64,000 bases of DNA. It comes from Haemophilus parainfluenzae. Lineage in GTDB: Bacteria; Pseudomonadota; Gammaproteobacteria; Enterobacterales; Pasteurellaceae. Positions 1-10,238 of this stretch are shown here, piece by piece. The notes beneath the pieces are model-generated. The model was not told the DNA's origin and did no database searches. It was given only the letters and a program-made list of their open reading frames with translations. Made by a program: the position numbers and the translations under genes. Within the stretch, counting starts at the first letter, position 1; each line of letters opens with the position of its first letter. Where the stretch lies: assembly GCF_900450995.1 (NCBI RefSeq), contig NZ_UGHY01000002.1, forward strand, positions 1,235,001 to 1,299,000. Reading direction: 5' to 3'.

Positions 1-2193
<2,193 letters not shown>

Positions 2194-2343
2194 ACAACGC
2201 TCAAGGGTTTTGGGTGTTGTAATGATACAAAGACGAAACTCAGAGAAGAAAGAGAAAGTATTGAAGGTGAATCAGCTTGTTTGGTTGTGAGACGCTAGAG
2301 ATAGCGGAGCAGAGAGAAATAGAAAAGTTATTAAAGGAATAAT

Positions 2344-2459
2344 CCTGGCGGCGATAGAGCGGTGGTCCCACCTGACCCCATACCGAACTCAGAAGTGAAA
2401 CGCCGATGCGCCGATGGTAGTGTGGGGCTTCCCCATGTGAGAGTAGGACACCGCCAGGT
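2344..2459 (+). rRNA. rrf: 5S ribosomal RNA, standard copy
   Basis: Sequence and length (about 116 nt) match bacterial 5S rRNA. The terminal helix pairs CCTGGCGG with CCGCCAGG, and the conserved core CCGAACTCAGAAGTGAAAC is intact. It lies about 150 nt after the 23S end, as expected for the rrn operon. Confidence 0.96.
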
Positions 2460-2461
2460 AC

Positions 2462-2510
2462 TTTTTATTTTGTTAGTTTATTTTTAGAGTAAATTAACAA
2501 AATAAAAATT
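2462..2510 (+). repeat. AT-rich hairpin between the two 5S copies
   Basis: TTTTTATTTTGTTAGTTTA is followed after a short loop by its near-perfect complement TAAATTAACAAAATAAAAA (one mismatch in about 19 pairs). It could be a weak terminator or an RNA-processing stem separating the two 5S units. Confidence 0.6.
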
Positions 2511-2624
2511 TTGGCAGCAACAGTGCAATGGTCCCACCTGAATCCATATCGAACTCAGAAGTGAAACATTGTTACGCCGATAGTAGTGTGGGGCTTCCCC
2601 ATGTGAGAGTAGGTCACTGCCAAT
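2511..2624 (+). rRNA. rrf: Second, divergent 5S ribosomal RNA
   Basis: A second 5S-like sequence follows about 50 nt after the first. The central core and the TGTGGGGCTTCCCCATGTGAGAGTAGG arm (longer than shown as a motif here, but identical in both copies) are kept, while helices I and II differ. The changes are compensatory: the outer stem is TTGGCAG/CTGCCAA instead of CCTGGCGG/CCGCCAGG, and the helix II core is CAATG/CATTG instead of CGGTG/CGCCG. Retained pairing argues for a real folded 5S RNA rather than a decayed copy. Whether it enters ribosomes cannot be seen here. Confidence 0.8.
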
Positions 2625-2639
2625 TATACCTCATTTAGC

Positions 2640-2716
2640 GGAGTGGTAGTTCAGCTGGTTAGAATACCTGCCTGTCACGCAGGGGGTCGCGGGTTCGAGT
2701 CCCGTCCATTCCGCCA
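2640..2716 (+). tRNA. tRNA-Asp (GTC)
   Basis: A 77-nt cloverleaf starting GGAGTGGTAG and ending CCGCCA, nearly identical to E. coli tRNA-Asp. The anticodon GTC lies in CCTGTCACG. The CCA end is encoded. It is part of the rrn operon tail. Confidence 0.97.
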
Positions 2717-2731
2717 ATTCTTAATACCAAT

Positions 2732-2807
2732 AGGGGCGTAGTTCAATTGGTAGAGCACCGGTCTCCAAAACCGGGTGTTGGGAGTTCGAGCCTCTCCGCC
2801 CCTGCCA
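2732..2807 (+). tRNA. tRNA-Trp (CCA)
   Basis: A 76-nt cloverleaf starting AGGGGCGTAG and ending CCCCTGCCA, nearly identical to E. coli tRNA-Trp. The anticodon CCA lies in TCTCCAAAA. It is 15 nt after tRNA-Asp, the usual Asp-Trp pair at the end of an rrn operon. Confidence 0.97.
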
Positions 2808-2906
2808 TTATTCCATATCAATTTATCTTTAATTTTTTATAAGAATATTGTCTATTTTGTTATTCGTTTTATACTAATTGCATTTTAGTGTTTCAGAGAT
2901 ATTCTT

Positions 2907-3695
2907 ATGCGTTATTCTATTCAAGATTTTATTCAATTAATTGCACAATTACGTAATCCTAATGGAGGCTGTCCTTGGGATCTTAAACAAAATTATGACT
3001 CCATGATTCCTTGTTTAACTGAAGAAACTTATGAAGCCATTGATGCCATCCAAAAGAAAGATATTGCTAATTTAAGAGAAGAGCTTGGTGATCTTTTATT
3101 ACAGGTGGTGTTTTTCAGTCAGCTGGCTTCAGAGGATGGTTATTTTACATTTGATGATGTTCTTAATGATGTTTCTGAAAAGATTGTACGTCGCCATCCC
3201 CATGTATTTGCTGATGCTACAGCTGGAAATGAAGAAGAAGCGTTATCCCGTTGGAACAGTATCAAAGCACAAGAAAAATCAGCTCAAAAACAACAGTCTA
3301 TTTTAGATAATGTTCCGAATGCTTTTCCTGCATTGTTAAGAGCACAGAAAATGCAAAAACAATGTTCAAAGATAGGATTTGATTGGAATGAACTTGAACC
3401 TGTATTGGCAAAAGTAGAAGAAGAATTACAAGAAGTACGGGATGAAGTTAATCAAATGCCTCGCAATCAAGAAAAAATAGAAGAGGAAATCGGGGATTTA
3501 TTTTTCGCAATGGTTAATTTGTCTCGACATCTCAAATGTAATGCAGAAGAGGCTTTGCGTAAGGCGAATAATAAATTTGAACAACGTTTTCGTAAAGTAG
3601 AAGAAAAGGCATTGGAACGAGGTTCATCAGTTAAGGATCTTTCTTTAATCGAAATGGATATCCTATGGGATGAAGTGAAAAGAGAAGAAAGATAA
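2907..3695 (+). CDS. mazG: Nucleoside triphosphate pyrophosphohydrolase MazG
   Basis: 262 aa, the usual length for the two-domain enterobacterial MazG. It hydrolyses (d)NTPs to NMPs plus pyrophosphate, a house-cleaning role also linked to lowering ppGpp. The tandem MazG folds are visible: EETYEAID and [10 protein letters not shown] (about residues 35-66) and a second set EEELQEV and [11 protein letters not shown] (about 170-203). These acidic EExxE/ExxD patterns bind the metal ions. It lies about 100 nt after tRNA-Trp with its own ATG, and no strong Shine-Dalgarno site is visible. Confidence 0.95.
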   Translation: MRYSIQDFIQLIAQLRNPNGGCPWDLKQNYDSMIPCLTEETYEAIDAIQKKDIANLREELGDLLLQVVFFSQLASEDGYFTFDDVLNDVSEKIVRRHPHVFADATAGNEEEALSRWNSIKAQEKSAQKQQSILDNVPNAFPALLRAQKMQKQCSKIGFDWNELEPVLAKVEEELQEVRDEVNQMPRNQEKIEEEIGDLFFAMVNLSRHLKCNAEEALRKANNKFEQRFRKVEEKALERGSSVKDLSLIEMDILWDEVKREER

Positions 3696-3699
3696 TTGA

Positions 3700-3728
3700 A
3701 ATGGCAGAGGACATTCTCCTCTGCCATT
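3700..3728. terminator. Bidirectional terminator between mazG and the TauE/SafE gene
   Basis: A 12-bp perfect stem AATGGCAGAGGA / TCCTCTGCCATT with a 5-nt loop, followed by a T-run on the plus strand. It sits between two convergent genes, so it can serve both. Confidence 0.85.
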
Positions 3729-3730
3729 TT

Positions 3731-4525
3731 TTATTTTATAGCATGGATAAGTAACATATAGGCACTGATCAACAATAGAATAATGCCTAATAGTTTTTTG
3801 ACTAAGTGCGGTGATAATTTACCTCGGATTTTCATCGAAAAAAATCCGGTTACAAAAGCGCTGAGTACGACAATAATCACAATCGAAAAATTAACATAAC
3901 CGATTTGCCAACCAAAGTAATGGGGAGAGCTTTTTGAAAGATAGCCATAAAGGCTACCTAGCCCCCCAATAAACATCATCGCATTGGTATAAGGGGCAAT
4001 TTGATGGGCTTTAACGGATTTTAACTGACCAATTAAAGGCGCCATAATTGAGCCTCCTCCAATGCCTGTCATGCCGGCAATAAACCCGCCTACCGTTGAA
4101 AGACCGATTCCTTTAATCGTTTCATCTGCTGTAGATTGCTGAGTTATAGCGGTTTCTTTACTAAAAATAGTACGAATTGCCAATAGGGAAAGAGTGATAA
4201 CAAACACACTGATAATAGCAATATCAGGTACATAAAAACTGGATTCGAATCCTAGCTGCACACCAATAATCATACCCACAGACCAAATGAGCATCGCTTT
4301 GTAATTAATCGATATTTTTTGTTTGTAAAAATAAATTAAGTTAATAAAGGATGAGCCCATGACAATCGTCAATGATGTCGCGGCAATCATTTGTAAAGGA
4401 AACTGTGGGAATAAGGTGTAAAGAATAGGCACCATCAATACGCCGCCACCAATGCCAAAAATAGCGGACATCATATTTGTCATCACACCACATAAAATTA
4501 AAATAAAAATTAACTGTAAGCTCAT
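3731..4525 (-). CDS. TauE/SafE-family sulfite/sulfur anion exporter
   Basis: 264 aa, almost entirely hydrophobic, with about eight predicted membrane segments in two halves. The family glycine-rich motifs appear near residues 22-32 (AIFGIGGGVLMVP) and again near 155-166 (GMTGIGGGSIMAP). Members export sulfite, sulfoacetate or related anions, but substrate cannot be read from sequence. The ATG is preceded by AAGGAG at good spacing. It is divergent from the sulfatase locus and shares its CRP-site-containing intergenic region. Export of sulfite or sulfate released by the neighbouring sulfatase is a reasonable inference. Confidence 0.85.
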   Translation of the reverse strand: MSLQLIFILILCGVMTNMMSAIFGIGGGVLMVPILYTLFPQFPLQMIAATSLTIVMGSSFINLIYFYKQKISINYKAMLIWSVGMIIGVQLGFESSFYVPDIAIISVFVITLSLLAIRTIFSKETAITQQSTADETIKGIGLSTVGGFIAGMTGIGGGSIMAPLIGQLKSVKAHQIAPYTNAMMFIGGLGSLYGYLSKSSPHYFGWQIGYVNFSIVIIVVLSAFVTGFFSMKIRGKLSPHLVKKLLGIILLLISAYMLLIHAIK

Positions 4526-4584
4526 TTCAAACTCCTTTTTTGTGGGAGTACGGCATTATTATTCTTTTGGATAAATAAATAATT

Positions 4585-4600
4585 TATGATCTTGCTCATA
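4585..4600. promoter_or_regulatory. Probable CRP site (distal)
   Basis: TATGA-TCTTGC-TCATA has CRP symmetry (TGA-N6-TCA core). It lies in the divergent region 48 bp from the second site, close to the TauE/SafE start. Confidence 0.55.
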
Positions 4601-4632
4601 ATTATCTATAAAAACAGACTTTATTTTAATTT

Positions 4633-4648
4633 TGTGATCCTTCTCACA
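4633..4648. promoter_or_regulatory. CRP-cAMP binding site
   Basis: TGTGA-TCCTTC-TCACA is a perfect 5-6-5 CRP consensus, centred about 98 bp upstream of the symporter ATG (4739). It implies catabolite control of the symporter-sulfatase operon and possibly of the divergent exporter. Confidence 0.85.
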
Positions 4649-4738
4649 CAATCAGTATGACAATTATCATATGCTCTTTATACACCTAGCAGTAGTCTAT
4701 AAATGGAATTTAATAATGGCTTCTACAAGGAGGAGTGT

Positions 4739-6450
4739 ATGCTATTAACGGTTTCGAGTTTCCTCATCGTAACGGCTTTAGTGGCCTATATTTCATGGCT
4801 ACGTACTAAAAACGATGATTTAACCACCTCGAAAGGTTATTTCTTAGCGGGACGAGGATTAAGCGGTATTGTGATTGGTTGCTCAATGGTGCTAACTTCA
4901 CTTTCTACTGAGCAATTGATTGGCGTGAATGCCGTTTCTTATCAAAATAACTTTTCTATTATTGCATGGACAGTGCCAACTGTGATTCCGCTTTGTTTTT
5001 TGGCACTTTATATGTTGCCGAAATATTTGCGTAACGGTTATACCACCATCCCTGAATTCTTTGAAAATCGCTTTGATCGACAAACGCGTTTGATTATGTC
5101 AGGGTTATTCTTAGTCTTCTATCTTTTAATCGTTATTCCGACCGCACTTTATACTGGAGCAATAGCCTTTAATAAAATCTTCAATTTAGAGACTATCTTT
5201 GGATTAAGCTACGCTCAAGCGATTGTCTATACGGTGATTGCTATTGGTGTAGTGGGGGCGATTTATGCGATTTTTGGTGGGTTAAAAGCGGTGGCGGTTT
5301 CCGATACCATCAATGCGGTAATCTTAGTGATTGGTGCATTGCTTGTACCTGTCTTTGCGTTGCTTTATTTAGGTAATGGCAGTATTTCAGAAGGCTTGAA
5401 TATTATCACCACCACTCACGTTGAAAAATGGAACGCTATTGGTAGTTCAACCGACTCTACCCTTGGCCAACAATCTTTACCGGTATTATGGTTGTTCACT
5501 TCTTCTATTGGACAACAAACCAAGCTATCGTACAACGTTGTTTAGGGGCGAAGGATTTAGCATCGGGTCAAAAAGGGATTTTAATTGCTGCACTTTTCCT
5601 ACTCACATTACCGATTATTCTTAATTTACCAGGTTTATTAAGTTTCCATATTTTAGGTGAAGGATTAGATCCAATTGATACCTCTTATCCATTATTGGTC
5701 AATAAAGTGATGCCGACTGCATTACAAGGCTTCTTTATTGCCGCACTTTTCGGTGCAATTTTAAGTACCTTTAACTCATTCTTAAACTCTGCAGCGACCA
5801 TTTATTGTAAAGACTTATTACCATCTATCAGTAAAAAACAACGTACCGATCAAGAGTTGATCGTTTATGCGAAAAAAGTCTCTACCATTATGGCGATTGT
5901 GACCATGATTATTGGTCCACTTTTGATGTTCGGTACAGATGGTATTTTCTTAATCACTAAACGCTTTGCCGGTTTTGTGAATATTCCAATCGTGGCGTTA
6001 TTTGCTGTGGGTTTATTTAATAAAACTGTTTCTGGCTTGGCTGCACGTATTGCTTTACTTGTACACGTAGTACTTTATTTCAGTATTGTGTGGGTGTTCA
6101 ATGTGAAAATCAATTTCGTGTATGTAATGGGTGGATTATTCGTATTTGATGTTGTTTTCATGTTGATTCTAGGTCAATTCTTAAAACGTGAACCTTATGT
6201 GGAAAATACCATCAATAAAGGCGATGTAGACTTAACCAATTGGAAATACATTAAAGTAACATCTGTTTCATTAATTCTTGGTTTAATTGCGCTTTATGCT
6301 TTCTTATCACCAATTGGTATTGCTTCTACAGACGGTAATCCAATGTTAGTGTTGAAAGTGTATGCGGTATTACAACTCATCGTGTTGATTGTCTTTAGAC
6401 CAAAAAATGAAAAAACAGAACATCAATTACATCTTTCTAACCAACATTAA
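4739..6450 (+). pseudogene. yidK: YidK-like sodium:solute symporter, frame broken
   Basis: Member of the SSF (SLC5) family, resembling E. coli YidK, which is also next to a sulfatase gene. The start is taken at 4739 because AAGGAGGAG ends just before it; an upstream in-frame ATG at 4703 lacks this. The N-terminal part reads to about 5487 and ends LPVLW, then the frame shifts. The rest ([16 protein letters not shown] onward) continues in another frame to 6450. Comparison with YidK suggests that some 15-20 bases encoding the FTG segment are also missing, so this is a small deletion rather than a single-base slip. If intact it would be about 570 aa with 14-15 membrane segments importing a sulfated or related sugar with Na+. 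Confidence 0.8.
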
Positions 6451-6456
6451 CCAGTC

Positions 6457-6477
6457 GGGCGTACATCACGTACGCCC
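6457..6477 (+). other. Intergenic hairpin between symporter and sulfatase
   Basis: A perfect 8-bp stem GGGCGTAC / GTACGCCC with a 5-nt loop. No T-run follows, so it is more likely an mRNA-processing or stability element than a strong terminator. Confidence 0.5.
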
Positions 6478-6499
6478 TTAAAATAGATAAGGATTGTGT

Positions 6500-7945
6500 A
6501 TGAACATTATCTATATTTTACTCGACCAAGTGCGTAAAGATATGTTGGGGGCTTATGGTCACCAGATCGTTAAAACCCCGAATATTGACCGTCTAGCTAA
6601 AGATGGCGTACGTTTTAATAATGCTTTTACGCCAGCCTCCGTTTGTGGACCCGCACGGACTTCACTTTTTACCGGTTTAATGCCATCCACACATGGCATC
6701 ATTCGTAATGGTGAAAAAGGTGGTACAGGAGAAGTGAGCGAAACTGCACCAAATATCGGCAAACTAGACGGCTATAATACCTATGTCGTAGGAAAATGGC
6801 ACGTTGGGACCAAATCTGTACCAGAAGATTATGGGATCAAAGGGCATAACTTTGATGGCTATGGTTACCCAGGTAGTGGCGTGTATAAAAATTTAGTGTT
6901 CAACCAACCGCCGACACATTCCAATCGTTATAAAGAATGGTTAGATGAAAAAGGTTATGAGATCCCTGAAGTGAGTCGTGCTTATTTCGGTGATAACCCA
7001 CATTTGCGAGTGCAAGAGCTTTGCGGTTTACTTTCAGGCACAAAAGAACAAACCATCCCGTATTTCATCATTGATGAAGCGAAAAGCTATATTAGTGAAT
7101 CACTTGCTGAAAATAAACCGTTCTTTACATGGATTAATTTCTGGGGACCGCATACGCCTTGTATCGTGCCAGAACCGTATTATTCCATGTATCGAAAAGA
7201 AGATGTGGTGCTAGATGAAAGCTTCTTCAAGCCACTAGAAGGCAAACCAGGACACTATCGTACCATCTCTAAAATGTGGGGAATGTGGGAAGCGAGCGAA
7301 GATCATTGGAAAGAAGTGATCACAAAATTCTGGGGTTATATCACCTTAATTGATGATGCAATTGGTGAGCTATTTTCCTTCTTAGAAAACAACGGCATTT
7401 ATGACCGCACTTTTATTGTGGCAACTGCTGACCATGGGGATGCGATGGGTGCTCATCGAATGATTGAGAAGGGGGAGTTCATGTTCGATACCACCTACAA
7501 CATTCCGATGATTATCAAAGACCCAAATTCAAATCGCGTTAATCAACAAGATGATAACCTTGTCTATCTCCATGATTTAACCTCTACCGTTTATGATCTC
7601 GCTAATCAGCCGATTCCTTCTGCCTTTGAAGGAGAAAGTATTTTGCCGATCGTTCGTCAAAATCAAGATAATCAACGCAAAGGGATATTGGCACAGTTGG
7701 CAGGGCATTTCGTTTATTTTGAACAACGCATGTGGCACCGTAAAGACTATAAATTGGTGTTTAATGCCTCGGACATTTGTGAGCTTTATGACGTAAAAAA
7801 TGATCCGGCTGAAATGCATAATTTGTTCTATAAGCCAGAATATGAAGCAGTTAAAAAAGAGATGCTAGAAGAAATGCGTCAAGAAATGAAACGCTTAAAT
7901 GATCCGCTAGAAAACTGGGTATATCGAATTATTCACGAAGTATAA
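6500..7945 (+). CDS. Cys-type sulfatase (alkaline phosphatase superfamily)
   Basis: 481 aa, related to E. coli YidJ. The sulfatase signature CGPARTS places the catalytic Cys at about residue 49. It must be oxidised to formylglycine, which fits the maturase gene two genes downstream. Metal-ligand regions are seen at LLDQVRKD (near 9) and TADHGDAMGAHR (about 313-325). It hydrolyses sulfate esters, and the natural substrate is unknown. No signal peptide is present, so it is probably cytoplasmic and acts on imported substrate. The ATG at 6500 has AAGGAT upstream. A TTG at 6494 is less likely. Confidence 0.92.
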   Translation: MNIIYILLDQVRKDMLGAYGHQIVKTPNIDRLAKDGVRFNNAFTPASVCGPARTSLFTGLMPSTHGIIRNGEKGGTGEVSETAPNIGKLDGYNTYVVGKWHVGTKSVPEDYGIKGHNFDGYGYPGSGVYKNLVFNQPPTHSNRYKEWLDEKGYEIPEVSRAYFGDNPHLRVQELCGLLSGTKEQTIPYFIIDEAKSYISESLAENKPFFTWINFWGPHTPCIVPEPYYSMYRKEDVVLDESFFKPLEGKPGHYRTISKMWGMWEASEDHWKEVITKFWGYITLIDDAIGELFSFLENNGIYDRTFIVATADHGDAMGAHRMIEKGEFMFDTTYNIPMIIKDPNSNRVNQQDDNLVYLHDLTSTVYDLANQPIPSAFEGESILPIVRQNQDNQRKGILAQLAGHFVYFEQRMWHRKDYKLVFNASDICELYDVKNDPAEMHNLFYKPEYEAVKKEMLEEMRQEMKRLNDPLENWVYRIIHEV

Positions 7946-7984
7946 AAAACAAAGAAAAAACTGACCGCACTTTGAAGGACGTTT

Positions 7985-8572
7985 ATGGAAAATTGCTCAA
8001 TCAAGCCTACTGAGTTATCGCATTGTCAGCTCACCGAGTTACATCACTTGCCGAAAGGCTCCTTCTTGTATCAACAAGGTGAGGTGGCACATGAGTTTTA
8101 TTATGTGCAATCAGGCTTGATTGGCTTATTTCATACCCTTGAAAATGGCAAGGAAAGCTTGGTACGGTTATATTCTAAAGGGGATTATTTTGGTTTTCGA
8201 ACCTTATTTTCCATGACGGATAAACACTATCATTGCAATGCGAAAGTCTTAATTGATGCAGAGATTACTCGCATCAAGCCCAATGTAGTGAGCGAGTTTT
8301 TTACGCATAATACGGTGATGAGCCAATGTTTACTGCAGATCTTGGCAGATGAACTACGTGAAGCCGAAGAGCGTTTAGCAAAAAGTGCCTATTTGCGCAC
8401 CTTAGATCGTGTGATGGATAGTTTATATTTCCTCAAACAACATTTTCCTGATTATAATTGGACGTATCGCGAAATTGCAGAATATGCTGGTTGTGAAACC
8501 GAAACCGCCATTCGTATTGCGAAAGAACTCAAACAAAACGGTGCATTTGATCGAATATCAGGTCATAAATAA
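7985..8572 (+). CDS. Crp/Fnr-family transcriptional regulator
   Basis: 195 aa. The N-terminal cyclic-nucleotide-binding-like beta roll spans about residues 18-120 (LPKGSFLYQQGEVAHEFYYV; GDYFGFRTLFS). A C-terminal winged helix-turn-helix follows (about 145-190; YREIAEYAGCETETAIRIAK). The N-terminal [4Fe-4S] Cys pattern of FNR is absent. It lies between the sulfatase and its maturase, 39 nt after the sulfatase, so it is probably the local regulator of this operon. The effector is unknown. A USS copy lies in the gap before it (7964). Confidence 0.85.
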   Translation: MENCSIKPTELSHCQLTELHHLPKGSFLYQQGEVAHEFYYVQSGLIGLFHTLENGKESLVRLYSKGDYFGFRTLFSMTDKHYHCNAKVLIDAEITRIKPNVVSEFFTHNTVMSQCLLQILADELREAEERLAKSAYLRTLDRVMDSLYFLKQHFPDYNWTYREIAEYAGCETETAIRIAKELKQNGAFDRISGHK

Positions 8573-8593
8573 TGTTGTAACAAAGGATGGTTG

Positions 8594-9739
8594 ATGTCTA
8601 TTTTTCCACCACAAGCTTATTTTCACTTAATGGCGAAACCAAGCAGTTTTCACTGTAACATTCAGTGTGAATATTGCTTCTATTTGGAAAAATCAGAACA
8701 GTTTGGGCAATATGCGCCTTTTATGTCAAAAGACACCTTAAAACATTACGTCAAAAACTATATCCAATCTCACGCCGGCAATGTGGTTGAATTTGCTTGG
8801 CAAGGTGGTGAACCCACTCTTTTAGGCTTAGATTTTTATCGACAAGCCGTTGAATATCAGCAGGAATTTGCTCAAGGTAAACAGATCACAAACGCCTTTC
8901 AAACCAATGGTATCTCACTTAATCAGCAATGGGCTGCATTTTTCAAACAGCATCATTTTCTCATTGGGCTTTCTATTGACGGTTTAAGTGCTGTGCATAA
9001 TCGTTATCGAATTTCAGGTAACGGTAATCCCACCTTTGAAAAAGTTGTGAAAGCATTAAATTTACTTCAAGAATATGGTGTGGAATTTAATACGCTTACC
9101 GTCATTAATGATCAAAACTGGCAAAAAGGAAGAGAAACTTATTTAGCACTCAAACAGCTTGGCTCGGCTTATATGCAGTTTATTCCTATTGTCGAACGTC
9201 ATGCACAAACACAATCTGTCACTGATTTTTCAGTGCCATCAGAAGGTTATGGACAATTTCTCGTAGATGTCTTTCATGAATGGTATGAGCATGATGTAGG
9301 AAAAATTTATGTATCGCAGTTTGATAATCTGCTTGGACAATGGCTTGGTTATCCTTCCACAACCTGTGTTCATCAACCTACTTGCGGGCAATCGCTTGTC
9401 ACGGAAGCCAATGGCGATGTGTATACTTGCGATCATTTTGTGTATCCCGAATACAAGGTCGGCAATCTAACTCAGCAACCTTTAACGGAGATTGTGCTTT
9501 CCAGTAAACAGCAACAATTCGGTTTAGAAAAATCACAAAAATTGACCGCACTTTGCCGTCATTGTGAGTTTCGTAAACTCTGTTATGGCGGTTGCCCGAA
9601 ACATCGTTTTGTTTCTCTCGAAAATGAGCCCAATCCACATAATTATTTATGTGCCTCTTACCGTTATTTCTTTGAACAAACGGCGCCTTATATGCAAGCC
9701 ATGGCTCGCCAAATTCGGTTACATCCATCAGCCGCTTAA
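8594..9739 (+). CDS. Anaerobic sulfatase-maturating enzyme (radical SAM, SPASM)
   Basis: 381 aa. The radical SAM motif CNIQCEYC (Cys 21, 25, 28) is followed by WQGGEPT, the SAM-binding GGE motif. The C-terminal third holds the SPASM cysteines (CVHQPTCGQS, TCDHFVYP, CRHCEFRKLCYGGCPKHR) for two auxiliary [4Fe-4S] clusters. The family converts the active-site Cys or Ser of sulfatases to formylglycine without oxygen. The neighbouring sulfatase has the matching CxPxR site. The start is taken at ATG 8594, with AAAGGA about 6 nt upstream. A USS overlaps the coding region near 9545. Confidence 0.93.
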   Translation: MSIFPPQAYFHLMAKPSSFHCNIQCEYCFYLEKSEQFGQYAPFMSKDTLKHYVKNYIQSHAGNVVEFAWQGGEPTLLGLDFYRQAVEYQQEFAQGKQITNAFQTNGISLNQQWAAFFKQHHFLIGLSIDGLSAVHNRYRISGNGNPTFEKVVKALNLLQEYGVEFNTLTVINDQNWQKGRETYLALKQLGSAYMQFIPIVERHAQTQSVTDFSVPSEGYGQFLVDVFHEWYEHDVGKIYVSQFDNLLGQWLGYPSTTCVHQPTCGQSLVTEANGDVYTCDHFVYPEYKVGNLTQQPLTEIVLSSKQQQFGLEKSQKLTALCRHCEFRKLCYGGCPKHRFVSLENEPNPHNYLCASYRYFFEQTAPYMQAMARQIRLHPSAA

Positions 9740-9776
9740 GGTAGAATAGAATTTTCTACTTTACGTTTTGATTGAT

Positions 9777-10106
9777 ATGAACCCTTGGACATTACTTGCT
9801 ATCTCTATTTGCCTTGAAATCGTGGCAACGAATTTATTAAAAGTCAGTGATGGCTTTACCAAATTTTTACCCACCGTTGGCTCATTAGCGCTATACTCCA
9901 TTTCATTTTATTTTGTTTCCATTGTTTTCCGAACACTTTCTGTTGGCTTGGTTTACGCCATTTGGTCGGGCGTCGGCATTGTTCTGACCGCCATTGTGGC
10001 ATATTTCGCTTTTGGTCAGAAAATCGATACTGCAGGGCTAATAGGTATGGCCCTGATTATCAGTGGCGTTTTAGTGATTAACTTGTTTTCTCAAACAGGA
10101 CATTAA
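9777..10106 (+). CDS. emrE: Small multidrug resistance (SMR) efflux protein, EmrE-like
   Basis: 109 aa with four membrane segments, the usual SMR length. It starts MNPW like EmrE (MNPY). The essential membrane Glu lies in ICLEIVATNLLK (Glu14 equivalent), and YAIWSGVGIVL matches the dimer-interface segment. It exchanges protons for lipophilic cations as an antiparallel dimer. ATG 9777 is preferred to TTG 9768 on homology. Confidence 0.88.
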   Translation: MNPWTLLAISICLEIVATNLLKVSDGFTKFLPTVGSLALYSISFYFVSIVFRTLSVGLVYAIWSGVGIVLTAIVAYFAFGQKIDTAGLIGMALIISGVLVINLFSQTGH

Positions 10107-10120
10107 TCCTTCAAATGAAA

Positions 10121-10136
10121 CGTGATCAAGCTCACA
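10121..10136. promoter_or_regulatory. CRP-like site upstream of the nucleotidase
   Basis: CGTGA-TCAAGC-TCACA matches the CRP consensus at 9 of 10 arm bases. It lies about 110 bp before the nucleotidase ATG. Confidence 0.7.
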
Positions 10137-10238
10137 AATTTTATTTTTCTTCAAAATAAAATTATGTCAGCAATCGATTCACCGCTATAACTCCCCGGCA
10201 TTTTTAACCGCACTTTGTGCAACTTTAAAGGAAATTCT

